A stretch of 64,000 bases of DNA from Rhodobacteraceae bacterium HLUCCA08 (GCA_001314655.1 LJSF01000017.1:29662-93661), one strand, 5' to 3'; counted from the first letter of the stretch, positions 8,544 to 16,797 are shown. The notes: a model not told the origin generated them from the letters alone. Numbers and translations are program-made.

Positions 8544-8852
8544 TTAGAACGGCCCATCGCGCGACCGCTCAGCCAGCGCGTCTCGATCATGAGGGCGGTG
8601 GGCGGCGGCATCGAGCATATGGCGGTTGATGGCATCGCTTCTCTCAAGGACATCAACCTGTTCGGCCGCGCGCCCACCGCGCCCACCGCGTCCGCCTTCG
8701 CGGCGGACGTACAGAACGAGCAGCAGGATCGCCGTGGCGGTGCGGATCACACCCAGCGCCAGGTCTTGGCGGGCAAGTAGCGCGAAGCCGAGCTAGGCTA
8801 CGAGCCGAGGTATCTCGCGCTCAAACAATCGCAGGAGTCGTCGCCTGCGAGC
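8544..8852 (-). pseudogene. Broken small membrane-protein gene, possibly phage-derived
   Basis: Read on the minus strand, one frame runs RRRRLLRLFEREIPRLVA, hits a TAG stop at 8795-8793, and continues LGFALLARQDLALG, then a hydrophobic stretch AILLLVLYV, a Gly/Arg linker and an amphipathic tail ending SRDGPF before the stop at 8544. Both sides of the TAG read as sensible protein, which suggests a single nonsense mutation in a former membrane-anchored helical protein. A GTG at 8750 could start a 68-residue remainder. The layout (one membrane helix plus a short helical tail) resembles phage Rz-like spanin subunits, but I cannot assign a family. The rest of 8401-8901 shows nothing further. Confidence 0.4.
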
Positions 8853-8856
8853 CCCC
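8804..8856. repeat. Degenerate repeat, partner of 6948-7000
   Basis: This 53-base segment matches 6948-7000 in direct orientation at about 41 positions. The two copies bracket the parD-parE-SEC-C block. The copy here lies inside the broken membrane-protein gene, so the other is probably a fragment of a related gene. Confidence 0.45.
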
Positions 8857-8901
8857 GCAACGAACGGTGGCTGCGATGTTTTCGCAACTCTTGGCGCAAT
8901 A

Positions 8902-10260
8902 TCAACGAACCCCTTCCTGATACTCAAGCAGCTTTGGCTTTGGCGCAGGCCGCGACTCGATCAGCATGTGCTCGATGGCTGACTTTCGCGACTCCCGGTC
9001 CAGCGTGTAGGTGTTCCGCCTGAACTCGACGCCTTCCAGTAAGGCCTTCAGATATCCGGCTACCGTGTCCGCCGCCATGATGAGCGTCGAATCGAGCGTG
9101 TGCACGTAACGGCTCGTGACCGAGCCTTTCGCGTGGCCAATCAGAGCGGCGATCGTGATCTCCGTGAAGCCCAGATCGTTGGCGATGCTTGCAAAGCTGT
9201 GTCGCAGCACATGCGGTGTCACATCCCAGAGCGGTGTGTCGGTCAGGAGCTTCTTCCAGCTCTGAGGAAAGTTGCCGACCGCATTGTCGATGCCCTGGCC
9301 GGGAAAGACGTAGGTGCCGGTTCGTTGTGACCGCTTGCTTTCCAGGTACTCGATCACGGGAAGTCCGATTGGACGCACCGAGGCGCCTTCCTTGCTATCG
9401 ATCAGCCGCAGGCAGCTCCCCTCGATATCGACCTCGCTCCATCTGAGATTGATGATCTCCCCGCGTCGGCAGCCGGTCACGGCGAGGATCCAGAGGATCT
9501 CGGCATGCAGGCGATAGTGGTCGCTCTTCTGCGCCTGTCGCAGAAGGCCGCCAAGGATCCGATATTCCGCCTCGCTGAGCCGCCGGTCGCGCACCTGGTA
9601 TTTCGGTTTGCGCAAACCGTGCGTCGGGTTGTGGTCGATCACACCGGCTTCCACCGCGTAGGAGAATATCCCGCCAAGAAGTCCCATTGTTCGGATCGCC
9701 GTTCCGCGTCCACCGCGGACGATAGCCTTGCCGCGCAGTTTCTCGGTTTTCATAACCACGCGCGTCTTGCCCGCGATGATGTCCTTCATCAGGTTGTTCA
9801 TGTCCGGCTTGGTGATGTCGCGGACGCGGCGTGTGCCGAGGAGGGGGATGATGTGCCGACGGATGCGGCCCACATCGATCTCGATCGTCGAGGTTTTCTT
9901 GGGGCGGCCGCCTTTGCCCATGATCAGGCCGGCCTCCATATCTTCGATATACTGTTCGCAGAGCTGCTTGACCGTCAGCGCCTTGCGGTCTTCGTCACGC
10001 TCTTCGGCCGGATCGTTGCCCCGGGCAACGCGGCCGAGCAAGGCCTTCGCCTCGCGTCGTGCCGTCTCGGGCGTCCACACACGGTGAAGGCCGATCGTGT
10101 AGCGACGGGAGCGGCCCCGTGCGCGGTATTGGACGATGTAGCTGCGCTTGCCGGACGGATAAACGCGCAGCCCGAAACCTGGCAGCTCGTCATCCCAGAT
10201 CGCTTGGCTTTTGGCTGCCGGTTCGACCGCTTCGACAAATCGTTTCGTGAGCTTCGGCAT
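8902..10260 (-). CDS. Tyrosine recombinase/integrase with DUF4102 arm-binding domain
   Basis: This 452-residue integrase has an N-terminal DUF4102 arm-type DNA-binding domain ([29 protein letters not shown], residues 26-50), a SAM-like core-binding domain (about 95-210) and a C-terminal catalytic domain. The active residues are visible: Arg265 in TGCRRGE, Lys290, His350 and Arg353 in HVLRH, His376 in LIGH and Tyr385. It would integrate and excise the element at the tRNA-Arg fragment about 180 bp upstream of its start. I chose the ATG at 10260 ([12 protein letters not shown]), where family members begin, over one 14 codons earlier. Confidence 0.93.
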   Translation of the reverse strand: MPKLTKRFVEAVEPAAKSQAIWDDELPGFGLRVYPSGKRSYIVQYRARGRSRRYTIGLHRVWTPETARREAKALLGRVARGNDPAEERDEDRKALTVKQLCEQYIEDMEAGLIMGKGGRPKKTSTIEIDVGRIRRHIIPLLGTRRVRDITKPDMNNLMKDIIAGKTRVVMKTEKLRGKAIVRGGRGTAIRTMGLLGGIFSYAVEAGVIDHNPTHGLRKPKYQVRDRRLSEAEYRILGGLLRQAQKSDHYRLHAEILWILAVTGCRRGEIINLRWSEVDIEGSCLRLIDSKEGASVRPIGLPVIEYLESKRSQRTGTYVFPGQGIDNAVGNFPQSWKKLLTDTPLWDVTPHVLRHSFASIANDLGFTEITIAALIGHAKGSVTSRYVHTLDSTLIMAADTVAGYLKALLEGVEFRRNTYTLDRESRKSAIEHMLIESRPAPKPKLLEYQEGVR

Positions 10261-10439
10261 GCTCCTGATCCTCGCGTGCGCCCGGTTCCGAGTAAGCACC
10301 ACGTAAGCACGCGGGCGGAAAACAAGGCGTATTTTCGGATAGAGCTTTCGGAGCGGCGTGTCGAAATGTCTATATAATTCGTATGGTTATCGCGCTCTAG
10401 CGGGCTCTATCGCATGTTTAGGAAAGACCATTAGACCCG

Positions 10440-10484
10440 CTCCGAAGGCAGAGGCCAGAGGTTCGAATCCTCTTGGGTCCGCCA
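10440..10484 (+). other. Attachment site: 3' fragment of tRNA-Arg(CCG)
   Basis: The segment reads as the anticodon loop (CTCCGAA), the 3' anticodon stem, the variable loop, an AGAGG-TTCGAAT-CCTCT T-arm, the 3' acceptor strand and CCA of a tRNA-Arg with anticodon CCG. The 5' half is missing: the bases before 10440 cannot pair with the 3' anticodon stem GGCAG. Such a fragment is what a tRNA-targeting integrase leaves at the far end of its element, while the intact tRNA is rebuilt at the other end. The rest of 10261-10610 holds only this and the terminator at 10541. Confidence 0.8.
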
Positions 10485-10540
10485 TTCCTCCTTCATCGTG
10501 TCGTGTCGTGTCGGGCGTGCCGGGTCGGGTGTCCGACTAC

Positions 10541-10566
10541 GAAAAAGCCCGCTCGGTCGAGCGGGC
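10541..10566 (-). terminator. Rho-independent terminator of the DUF882 gene
   Basis: GCCCGCTC-GGTC-GAGCGGGC (10547-10566) forms an eight-pair hairpin, and on the minus strand it is followed by five T's (complement of 10542-10546). It lies 45 bases past the stop of the DUF882 gene. Confidence 0.8.
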
Positions 10567-10610
10567 CCTGGTCGGTTGCGCGTGCGGTCTGCGGCGTTGA
10601 CCGCGGCGGG

Positions 10611-11180
10611 TCAGCTGCCCCAGGCGCGCACCGGGCCGCAATCCATGTGCACGAAGTTGGAGCCGGAATAGCGCCCCACGCCGCCGCCCTGGCAGGACTG
10701 GGCCGCGCGGGCCATCTGGCTGACCGAGCGCGACGACAGCCGCAGATCGGCGGCCTGGCCGCGCAGGTGCAGCGAATTGCGCGCGACGCCCGAGGAATTG
10801 GCCCGCAGCATGGCGTTGGTTTCGGGGCTGCGATAGCCCGACAGCAGCATGTAGGGTTCGCTCACATCCATCAGGTTGTGGGCCGCGGCCATGATGTCGA
10901 TCGTGCGGGTGTCGATCTGCAGGGTCCGGCCATTGCGCCAGTCGCGCATGAAGCGGGTGATCTCTTCGATCGCGCCGCCGATATACTGGCCCTCGATCCA
11001 GTAGATCGTGTCGATCCGTTCGCCGGTGCGCCCGGAATACATCCGCAGTCGGCGGATGTCGCCGCCGCCGCGCAGGAAACCCGCTGCATTGGAGTAGGTC
11101 GGGGCGGCGGCGACGGCTGTTGCGGCGAACGCAGTCAGCAGGCCGCGCCGGGAAATGCCCGAAGAGCTGATTTGGGTCAT
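10611..11180 (-). CDS. Exported DUF882/YcbK-family protein (M15 peptidase fold)
   Basis: The 189-residue protein has a twin-arginine-type signal (ISRRGLLTAFAATAVAAA, residues 9-26). The mature domain carries the M15/DUF882 zinc ligands: His138 and Asp145 in SLHLRGQAADL and His178 in NFVHMD. Relatives such as E. coli MepK (YcbK) cleave peptidoglycan cross-links made by L,D-transpeptidases. It is divergently placed next to an L,D-transpeptidase gene, which fits a make-and-break pair for 3-3 cross-links; that pairing is inference. A strong terminator follows. Confidence 0.85.
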   Translation of the reverse strand: MTQISSSGISRRGLLTAFAATAVAAAPTYSNAAGFLRGGGDIRRLRMYSGRTGERIDTIYWIEGQYIGGAIEEITRFMRDWRNGRTLQIDTRTIDIMAAAHNLMDVSEPYMLLSGYRSPETNAMLRANSSGVARNSLHLRGQAADLRLSSRSVSQMARAAQSCQGGGVGRYSGSNFVHMDCGPVRAWGS

Positions 11181-11532
11181 GATGAGAGAGCCTGTCCCGT
11201 CGCTTTCTTGTACCTGTAGAGGGGCCGTTTACCGGTCCTCGCTGCCATCTCTTCCCCAGATGCAGGATTTTTATGGCACATCTCGAATCGCGACCCAACC
11301 CCGTTTCGCACATGTCCGGCGAACGCCATGGGAAATCGGCGGAATTCTGCGCAGAATGTGAAATTTCCGTGCACTGTGGCGCACATGCCAAGGCCCGCGC
11401 CGCAAAAGCACGGCCCGGACCCGAGGTAGGGGAATTGTGACTGGACTCTGCCGGGGCATGCCGGTGAAGTCGTTGATGCAGGTCAAACGGGGATGTCCGG
11501 CCTGCACGGGGGACGAAAAGGAAAGGTCTGCG
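11181..11532. other. Divergent promoter region between the DUF882 and L,D-transpeptidase genes
   Basis: No gene is supported here. A possible minus-strand promoter is TTGGGT and CATAAA spaced by 17 bases near 11274-11302. A perfect 14-base palindrome (ATTCTGC-GCAGAAT) lies at 11344-11357 and could bind a regulator. The transpeptidase ribosome site AAGGAAAGG is at about 11517-11525. Confidence 0.35.
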
Positions 11533-13131
11533 ATGCGCGTTCTGCTGCTGTTGCGTGTTGGTCTGGTTGCCACGATCCTGTCGACGCTGGTGCCCGACGG
11601 GGCCGGCGCCCAGGTCACGGCATTCCGCCAGGCGGTTGCCGAAACCGCCGCCATCGACGAGGATCTGGCCGCCTTCTATCGCGGGCGTGCCTTCGAGGGG
11701 ATCTGGACCGGATCGGACGCGGCCGCGATCGCCCGGCGCAACGCCTTGCTGAATGCGCTGGATGCGGCGCCCTTGCACGGGCTGCCGGCTGCACGGTTCG
11801 ATCCGCGGGCGCTGATGGCCGATCTGCGCGATGCCCGCACGGCCCATGAAAAGGGCGTGATGGAGGTGCGGCTGACCGAAACCTACCTGGACTATGCCCG
11901 CGCCGTGCAAAGCGGCCTCTTGACGCCGCGCAGCGTGGTGTCCGAAATCCGCCGCGAGGTTGTCTATACCCCCCGGGCCGATCTGCTGGCCGGCTTCGCC
12001 GCGGCCGACAACCCGGCCGCCTTCCTGCGCGGCCTGCCGCCGTCGACCGACGAATATGTCCGCCTGATGCAGGCCGCCGCCCGGCTGGAACACCAGATCG
12101 CCGCCGGCGGCTGGGGCGCGCCGGTGCCCGCGGGCCGGCTGGAGCCGGGGAACGAAGGCGCCGGGGTGATCGCGCTGCGCGACCGGCTGGTGGCGATGGG
12201 CTATCTCGACCGGTCGGTCACGCTGCGCTACGATGCGTCGATCGAAGCGGCGGTGCGCCGGTTCCAGCAGGCCCACGGCCTGACCCCCGACGGGATCGTC
12301 GGCGAGGGCACGCTGGACGCGCTGAACCGGAGCCCCGAACAGCGGCTGCAGCAGGTGTTCGTCGCGATGGAGCGCGAGCGCTGGTTCAACCAGCCGCGCG
12401 GGGCCCGCCACATCTGGGTCAACCTGACCGATTTCCATGCCGCGATCGTCGATGACGGCGCCGTCACCTTTACCACCCGGTCGGTGATCGGCGCGACCAA
12501 TCCGGACCGGCAAAGCCCGGAATTCTCGGATCAGATGAGCTTCATGGTGATCAATCCCAGCTGGTATGTGCCGCGGTCGATCACCGTCAACGAATACCTG
12601 CCGGGCCTGCGCAACAATCCCAATGCCCACGGGCATCTGCAGGTTCTCAACAGCCGGGGCCAGGTGGTCAATCGCGGGGCGGTCAATTTCTCGCGCTACA
12701 ATGCGTCGAACTTTCCGTTCTCGATGCGCCAGCCGCCCAGCCCGAACAACGCGCTGGGGCAGGTGAAGTTCATGTTCCCGAACCCCTACAACATCTATCT
12801 GCACGACACGCCGGCGCAGTCGCTGTTCAGCCACGAGGTGCGGGCCTATTCCCATGGCTGCATCCGGCTGGATGATCCCTATGATTTCGCCTATGCGCTG
12901 CTGGCGGCGCAAGAGAGCGATCCGGTCGGGTTCTTCCAGGCGCGGCTGCGCTCGGGCGCCGAGACCCGGGTGAATCTGGAACAGCCGGTGCCGGTGCACC
13001 TGGTCTATCGCACCGCCTTCACCAGCCTTACCGGAGAGCTCAACTTCCGCCGCGACATCTATGGTCGCGACGCGCGGATCTGGGCGGCGCTGGAGCGTGA
13101 AGGGGTGGTGATCCCGGGCGGCGCAAGCTAA
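11533..13131 (+). CDS. L,D-transpeptidase, YcbB/LdtD type
   Basis: The 532-residue exported enzyme has a signal peptide (residues 1-26), an N-terminal scaffold region, a peptidoglycan-binding domain of PG_binding_1 type (about 205-265, with VRRFQQAHGLTPDGIVGEGTLDALN) and a YkuD catalytic domain (about 290-470) with His424 in LHDTP and the active-site SHGC motif, Cys443. It would form 3-3 meso-diaminopimelate cross-links in peptidoglycan. I chose the ATG at 11533 because AAGGAAAGG lies correctly before it and a clean signal peptide follows; an earlier in-frame start adds 32 unlikely residues. Confidence 0.92.
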   Translation: MRVLLLLRVGLVATILSTLVPDGAGAQVTAFRQAVAETAAIDEDLAAFYRGRAFEGIWTGSDAAAIARRNALLNALDAAPLHGLPAARFDPRALMADLRDARTAHEKGVMEVRLTETYLDYARAVQSGLLTPRSVVSEIRREVVYTPRADLLAGFAAADNPAAFLRGLPPSTDEYVRLMQAAARLEHQIAAGGWGAPVPAGRLEPGNEGAGVIALRDRLVAMGYLDRSVTLRYDASIEAAVRRFQQAHGLTPDGIVGEGTLDALNRSPEQRLQQVFVAMERERWFNQPRGARHIWVNLTDFHAAIVDDGAVTFTTRSVIGATNPDRQSPEFSDQMSFMVINPSWYVPRSITVNEYLPGLRNNPNAHGHLQVLNSRGQVVNRGAVNFSRYNASNFPFSMRQPPSPNNALGQVKFMFPNPYNIYLHDTPAQSLFSHEVRAYSHGCIRLDDPYDFAYALLAAQESDPVGFFQARLRSGAETRVNLEQPVPVHLVYRTAFTSLTGELNFRRDIYGRDARIWAALEREGVVIPGGAS

Positions 13132-13160
13132 GGCTGGCCCCCGAAACCTTGGGGGGCGCC

Positions 13161-14219
13161 ATGGGCTACAGCCTGGCAGAGATCGCCGCCGCGCTCGGCG
13201 CACGGACCCTGGGCGATGCCTCGCTGATCGTGGCGCGGATCGCCGAGCCGGGCGAGGCCGGGCCGGGCGACCTGGCGCTGGCCGTGGCGCCGGGATTCGC
13301 GGACCAGCTGACCCGAAGCCGGGCGCGCGCGGCGATGGTGTGGGACGGGGCCGACCTGTCGCAGCTGGGCCTTGACGGGGCGATCGTGGTGCCGCGCGGG
13401 CGGCTGGCGATGGCGGGTCTGACGGCGATGATGGACGATGCGCCGGCTTTCGCCGGGCTGAGCGGCCATCACGCCAGCGCGGTGATCGACCCGAGTGCAC
13501 AGGTCGGCGCGGGCACGGTGATCGCGCCCTTCGCGGTGATCGGGCCGGGCGTGCGGATCGGCGCCGGGGCCCGGATCGGGCCCCATGTCAGCATCGCCGC
13601 GCAGACCACGATCGGCGACGGCGCGGTGCTGCATGCCGGGGTCCGGATCGGGCCGCGGGTGCGGATCGGCGCGGGCTTCATCGCCCAGCCCGGGGCGGTG
13701 GTGGGCGGCGACGGGTTTTCCTTTGCCACCGCCGGGCCGTCGAATGTCGAACGGGCGATCCGCCGGCGCGGCGATGATCCGCTGGCGCCGCCCGACGATC
13801 ATGCCTGGCACCGGATCCATTCCCTGGGCGGGGTCGAGATCGGCGACGATGTCGAACTGGGCGCCAATGCCACGGTCGACGCCGGCACGATCCGGGCGAC
13901 CCGGGTCGGGAGCGGCTGCAAGATCGACAACCTGTGCCAGGTCGGCCACAATGTGGTGCTGGGGCGCGATTGCCTGATGGCGGCGCAGGCCGCGGTCGCC
14001 GGGTCGACCCGGATCGGCGACCGGGTGATCCTGGGCGGCAAGTCGGGCGTGGCCGACAACCTGACGATCGGCCGCGACGTGGTGGTCGGCGGCGGCGCGA
14101 TCGTTCTGGGCAGCCTTGGCGACGGGCTCTTCGTCACCGGCAACCCGGCGCGTCCGGCGCACGAGGACCGGGCCGCGCGCAAGGCGCTGCTGCGACTGAT
14201 GCGCCGGGACGGGGCGTAA
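13161..14219 (+). CDS. lpxD: UDP-3-O-(3-hydroxyacyl)glucosamine N-acyltransferase
   Basis: The 352-residue LpxD has an N-terminal uridine-binding domain (about 1-105) followed by a left-handed parallel beta-helix of hexapeptide repeats (about 106-320, many IGxGxxI turns). The catalytic His263 lies in CQVGHNVVLG. It adds the second acyl chain in lipid A synthesis. Here it is away from the lpxA-lpxI-lpxB operon and instead precedes an ACP gene and a ketosynthase gene, perhaps to secure a particular acyl donor. The ATG at 13161 follows a GGGGGG ribosome site. Confidence 0.95.
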   Translation: MGYSLAEIAAALGARTLGDASLIVARIAEPGEAGPGDLALAVAPGFADQLTRSRARAAMVWDGADLSQLGLDGAIVVPRGRLAMAGLTAMMDDAPAFAGLSGHHASAVIDPSAQVGAGTVIAPFAVIGPGVRIGAGARIGPHVSIAAQTTIGDGAVLHAGVRIGPRVRIGAGFIAQPGAVVGGDGFSFATAGPSNVERAIRRRGDDPLAPPDDHAWHRIHSLGGVEIGDDVELGANATVDAGTIRATRVGSGCKIDNLCQVGHNVVLGRDCLMAAQAAVAGSTRIGDRVILGGKSGVADNLTIGRDVVVGGGAIVLGSLGDGLFVTGNPARPAHEDRAARKALLRLMRRDGA

Positions 14220-14287
14220 CACGCGAAACCGGTTTGCAAGCCGGGCCTTAACGATTAAATGAGCGCCAATCCTTGGAAAGGCGCGGC

Positions 14288-14554
14288 ATGACACAAAGCA
14301 CAGTGCAGGAACGGGTGATCGGCATCCTGGCCGAACAGGCGGTGCTGGAACCGTCGGACGTGGCGCTGGACATGACGCTGGACGATCTGGGCATCGACAG
14401 CCTGGGCCTGGTCGAAAGCATTTTCGCCATCGAAGAGGAATTCGACATCTCGGTCCCGTTCAATGCCAACGAACCCCAGGCCAGCGATTTCGACATCTCG
14501 TCGGTCGCGGCGATCGTGACGGCGGTCCAGCACTTGCTGGCGGACCAGGCGTGA
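14288..14554 (+). CDS. Acyl carrier protein, specialised paralogue
   Basis: The 88-residue ACP carries the phosphopantetheine-binding serine, Ser38, in DDLGIDSLGLVES. The continuation SIFAIEEEFDISVPFN resembles the very-long-chain ACP AcpXL more than a housekeeping AcpP, which is inference from a short motif. It overlaps the GTG start of the ketosynthase by four bases, so the two are co-translated. Standing between lpxD and a ketosynthase, it likely serves a dedicated acyl pathway, perhaps for lipid A or another envelope lipid. Confidence 0.85.
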   Translation: MTQSTVQERVIGILAEQAVLEPSDVALDMTLDDLGIDSLGLVESIFAIEEEFDISVPFNANEPQASDFDISSVAAIVTAVQHLLADQA

Positions 14555-15777
14555 CCGGCAGGGGCCACCGCGTCGTCATCACCGGCGCCGGAACCATCAA
14601 CCCACTGGGCACCGATGTGCCCGGGACGCTGGAAGCGATGCGCGAGGGGCGTTGCGGGATCGGGCCGCTCGATATCCGCGATGTCGACCGGTTGTCGGTC
14701 AAGATCGGCGGCCAGGTCCGCGACTATGACGAGGCCGCGCATTTCAACCGCCAGCAGATCGCGCTTTATGACCGCTTCACCCAGTTCACCCTGTTGGCCG
14801 CGCGCGAGGCGATCGGCCAGGCGGGGCTCGAATTCACCGGCGCCTTGGCGGATCAGTCGGGTGTCGTGTTCGGCACCTCGGGCGGCGGGCTGAACACCCA
14901 GGACGAAAACTATCGCGCGGTCTACGAAGAGGGCAAGAACCGGGTCCATCCCTTCATCGTGCCCAAGCTGATGAACAACGCCGCCGCATCCCATGTCAGC
15001 ATGGAATGGAACCTGCGCGGCCCGGCCTTTACCGTGGCCACCGCCTGCGCGTCCTCGAACCACGCGATGGGGCAGGCGTTCCAGATGGTGCGCTCGGGTC
15101 TGGCGCCGGTGATGGTCACCGGCGGGTCGGAATCGATGCTGTGCTTCGGCGGGGTCAAGGCCTGGGAAGGGCTGCGGGTGATGTCCAAGGATGCCTGCCG
15201 GCCGTTTTCGCTGAACCGCAACGGCATGGTCCAGGGCGAAGGCGCGGCGGTCTTTGTCTTCGAAGAGCTCGACCACGCCAAACGCCGCGGCGCGCAGGTC
15301 CTGGCCGAGGTGGTGGGCTTTGCCATGACCTCGGATGCCTCGGACATCGTCACGCCGTCGAAACAGGGCGCGGCCCGGGCCATTGCCGGGGCGATCCGCG
15401 ATGCCCGGGTGAACCCGGACGAGGTCTGCTATATCAACGCCCACGGCACCGGCACGGCGGCCAATGACAAGACCGAATGCGCCGCGGTGGCGGATGTCTT
15501 CGGCCATCATGCCGATGCGTTGATGATCTCGTCCACCAAGTCGATGCATGGCCACCTGATCGGCGGCACCGGCGCGGTGGAATTGCTGGCCTGCATCATG
15601 GCCCTGCGCGACGGGGTGATCGCGCCGACCATCGGCTACGAAGAGCCCGATCCCGAATGCGCCCTGGACGTGGTGCCGAACGTGGCGCGCGAGGCCCGGG
15701 TCGAGGTGGCGCTGTCGAATGCCTTCGCCTTTGGCGGGCTGAACGCGGTGCTGGCGCTGCGCCGGTTCCCGACCTAG
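14551..15777 (+). CDS. Beta-ketoacyl-ACP synthase (FabF-like)
   Basis: This 408-residue thiolase-fold condensing enzyme has the complete KAS II triad: Cys166 in TACASSN, His298 in NAHGTGT and His335 in TKSMHGHLIGGTGAVE. It condenses malonyl-ACP with a growing acyl chain. Its GTG start overlaps the preceding ACP stop, which ties it to that carrier. Compared with housekeeping FabF it has an unusual N-terminal region (DYDEAAHFNRQQIALYDRF), so a specialised acyl substrate is plausible. Confidence 0.9.
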   Translation: MTGRGHRVVITGAGTINPLGTDVPGTLEAMREGRCGIGPLDIRDVDRLSVKIGGQVRDYDEAAHFNRQQIALYDRFTQFTLLAAREAIGQAGLEFTGALADQSGVVFGTSGGGLNTQDENYRAVYEEGKNRVHPFIVPKLMNNAAASHVSMEWNLRGPAFTVATACASSNHAMGQAFQMVRSGLAPVMVTGGSESMLCFGGVKAWEGLRVMSKDACRPFSLNRNGMVQGEGAAVFVFEELDHAKRRGAQVLAEVVGFAMTSDASDIVTPSKQGAARAIAGAIRDARVNPDEVCYINAHGTGTAANDKTECAAVADVFGHHADALMISSTKSMHGHLIGGTGAVELLACIMALRDGVIAPTIGYEEPDPECALDVVPNVAREARVEVALSNAFAFGGLNAVLALRRFPT

Positions 15778-15821
15778 GAAACGGGATCGCCCGGGGGCTG
15801 CCGCACCCGGGCGCCGCGCCG

Positions 15822-16475
15822 CTATTGCGCGGCCACGTCCGCGGCGGCCTGGAAGGCGGCGGTGAAGCCCGACAGCGACAGGTCCAGCACCACCTCCTGG
15901 TCGGGGGCTGCGGCGGGCACGATCCGCAGGGTCGCGGCATTGCCGGCCCGGAACAGGTCCACATCCTCGGCGGTAAAGCCGACGCGGGCGACACAGCCGC
16001 CCTGGTTGCAGAAGCTGAACTGGAACCGCCGGGCGGTGCCGCCATCGACCCGCATGGTGATCTGTTCGGTCAGAAGGGTTTCGAGCGGCGCGACGATGGT
16101 CGCCCCGGCTGCGGCCTGGCCGCCGGCCAGCGGGATCATCGAGATTTCGGCCACCGCATTGTCGTCGGCATCCATCAGCAACTGATAGATCTGGCAGGGA
16201 TCGACCTCGTCCTCGGGGGTGCGCAGGCAGCGCAGGGTCCAGTCCGAGAACACCTCGCGTTCATATTGTTCGCCGATCTGGGGTTCGCCGGGTTCGCCGT
16301 CGGCGCCGTCCTCGCCGACCGGTGTGCCCATGTCCAGGCCCAGCTCGTCGGCGCTGTCGCCGACCGGGGTGGTGTCCTGCTGCGGGGCCGTGTCCTCCTG
16401 GGCCAGGCCCGGGCCGGCAAGGGCCAGGCCGAGGGTCAGGGCAAGGCAGGCACGCAAGGGTGTCGAGGTCGTCAT
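15822..16475 (-). CDS. IalB-like exported protein (invasion associated locus B family)
   Basis: The 217-residue product has a signal peptide (residues 1-25), a long acidic, low-complexity linker (about 26-68) and a C-terminal IalB-type domain containing FSDWTLRC, then QIYQLLMDADDNAV, and FSFCNQGGCVARVGF with a likely disulfide pair. The family occurs in the periplasm or envelope of alphaproteobacteria; despite its name most members are not virulence factors and the molecular role is unknown. I chose the ATG at 16475 because a clean signal peptide follows; the frame is open 59 codons further upstream. Confidence 0.82.
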   Translation of the reverse strand: MTTSTPLRACLALTLGLALAGPGLAQEDTAPQQDTTPVGDSADELGLDMGTPVGEDGADGEPGEPQIGEQYEREVFSDWTLRCLRTPEDEVDPCQIYQLLMDADDNAVAEISMIPLAGGQAAAGATIVAPLETLLTEQITMRVDGGTARRFQFSFCNQGGCVARVGFTAEDVDLFRAGNAATLRIVPAAAPDQEVVLDLSLSGFTAAFQAAADVAAQ

Positions 16476-16605
16476 TGTGTCATCCCGTCTGTTTGGTCGG
16501 TTCCGGCCATAACATGCGTCTTGCCGGCTGTCAGGGCGAATTTTGCGGCGCCAGCGGCCCCTTGCCGAGGCGCGTTGTCCGGCGCAAATGGGAAAGCAAG
16601 TGGGT

Positions 16606-16688
16606 GAAAACACAAAGAAAAGGGCCCGGTGAGGACCCTTTTCCTTGGACATTTCGCCCTTCTCCCTGCCGGACTTGCCGACGTATCG
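16606..16688 (-). ncRNA. Candidate small RNA or leader, unit B
   Basis: A minus-strand promoter (see 16695-16723) would start transcription near 16688. About 45 bases on, a ten-pair hairpin with one G-U pair (AAAAGGGTCC and GGGCCCTTTT around loop TCACC, 16642-16618) is followed by CTTTGTGTTTTC. The unit therefore spans about 80 bases. It contains AGAAGGG followed by an ATG at 16652, so it could also be a short leader peptide feeding into the IalB gene. No family is recognised. Confidence 0.3.
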
Positions 16689-16694
16689 TGCGCG

Positions 16695-16736
16695 AGGCTA
16701 CGCAATCCCGTTGAACCCGTCAACAGGGAAGTTGAC
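16695..16736 (-). promoter_or_regulatory. Putative promoter with inverted repeats over the -35 box
   Basis: On the minus strand TTGACG (16723-16718) and TAGCCT (16700-16695) are spaced by 17 bases, the same layout as the tRNA-Leu promoter at 61108. The perfect inverted repeat GTCAAC-N6-GTTGAC (16719-16736) overlaps the -35 box, and a second one, GTTGA-N5-TCAAC, spans 16710-16724. This looks like a regulated promoter. Confidence 0.4.
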
Positions 16737-16772
16737 AGGGACGTTTCGGCCCGCGTTCCGGCGTCGGGGTCG

Positions 16773-16797
16773 AAAAAAACCGCGCCCGAAGGCGCGG
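16773..16797 (-). terminator. Intrinsic terminator of candidate unit A
   Basis: A seven-pair GC stem with a four-base loop is followed by seven T's on the minus strand. It has no neighbouring minus-strand protein gene that needs it. Confidence 0.75.

Larger units (their letters stand above)
1..10484. mobile_element. Right-hand end of an integrated conjugative element
   Basis: The block combines a trb type IV secretion operon, two toxin-antitoxin pairs, decayed gene fragments, a DUF4102-type tyrosine integrase and, at its outer edge, a 3' fragment of tRNA-Arg(CCG). This is the usual anatomy of an element that inserted into the 3' end of a tRNA gene: the integrase starts about 180 bp inside the att fragment and reads inward. 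Everything right of 10484 looks like ordinary core chromosome. The other end, which should carry the intact tRNA-Arg plus relaxase and coupling-protein genes, lies to the left of the window. The boundary at 10484 is an inference from the tRNA fragment. Confidence 0.75.

Noticed and set aside
8373..8780. Plus-strand frame of 135 codons
   Set aside because: No ribosome site or family features; the minus strand here carries the recognisable broken membrane-protein gene.
10440..10484. A functional tRNA gene
   Set aside because: The 5' half, D-arm and 5' anticodon stem are missing, so only an att fragment remains.
10537..13500. Minus-strand open frame of 987 codons
   Set aside because: It runs antisense to the L,D-transpeptidase gene and reads as Arg/Pro/Gly-rich low-complexity protein, a shadow of high GC at third codon positions.
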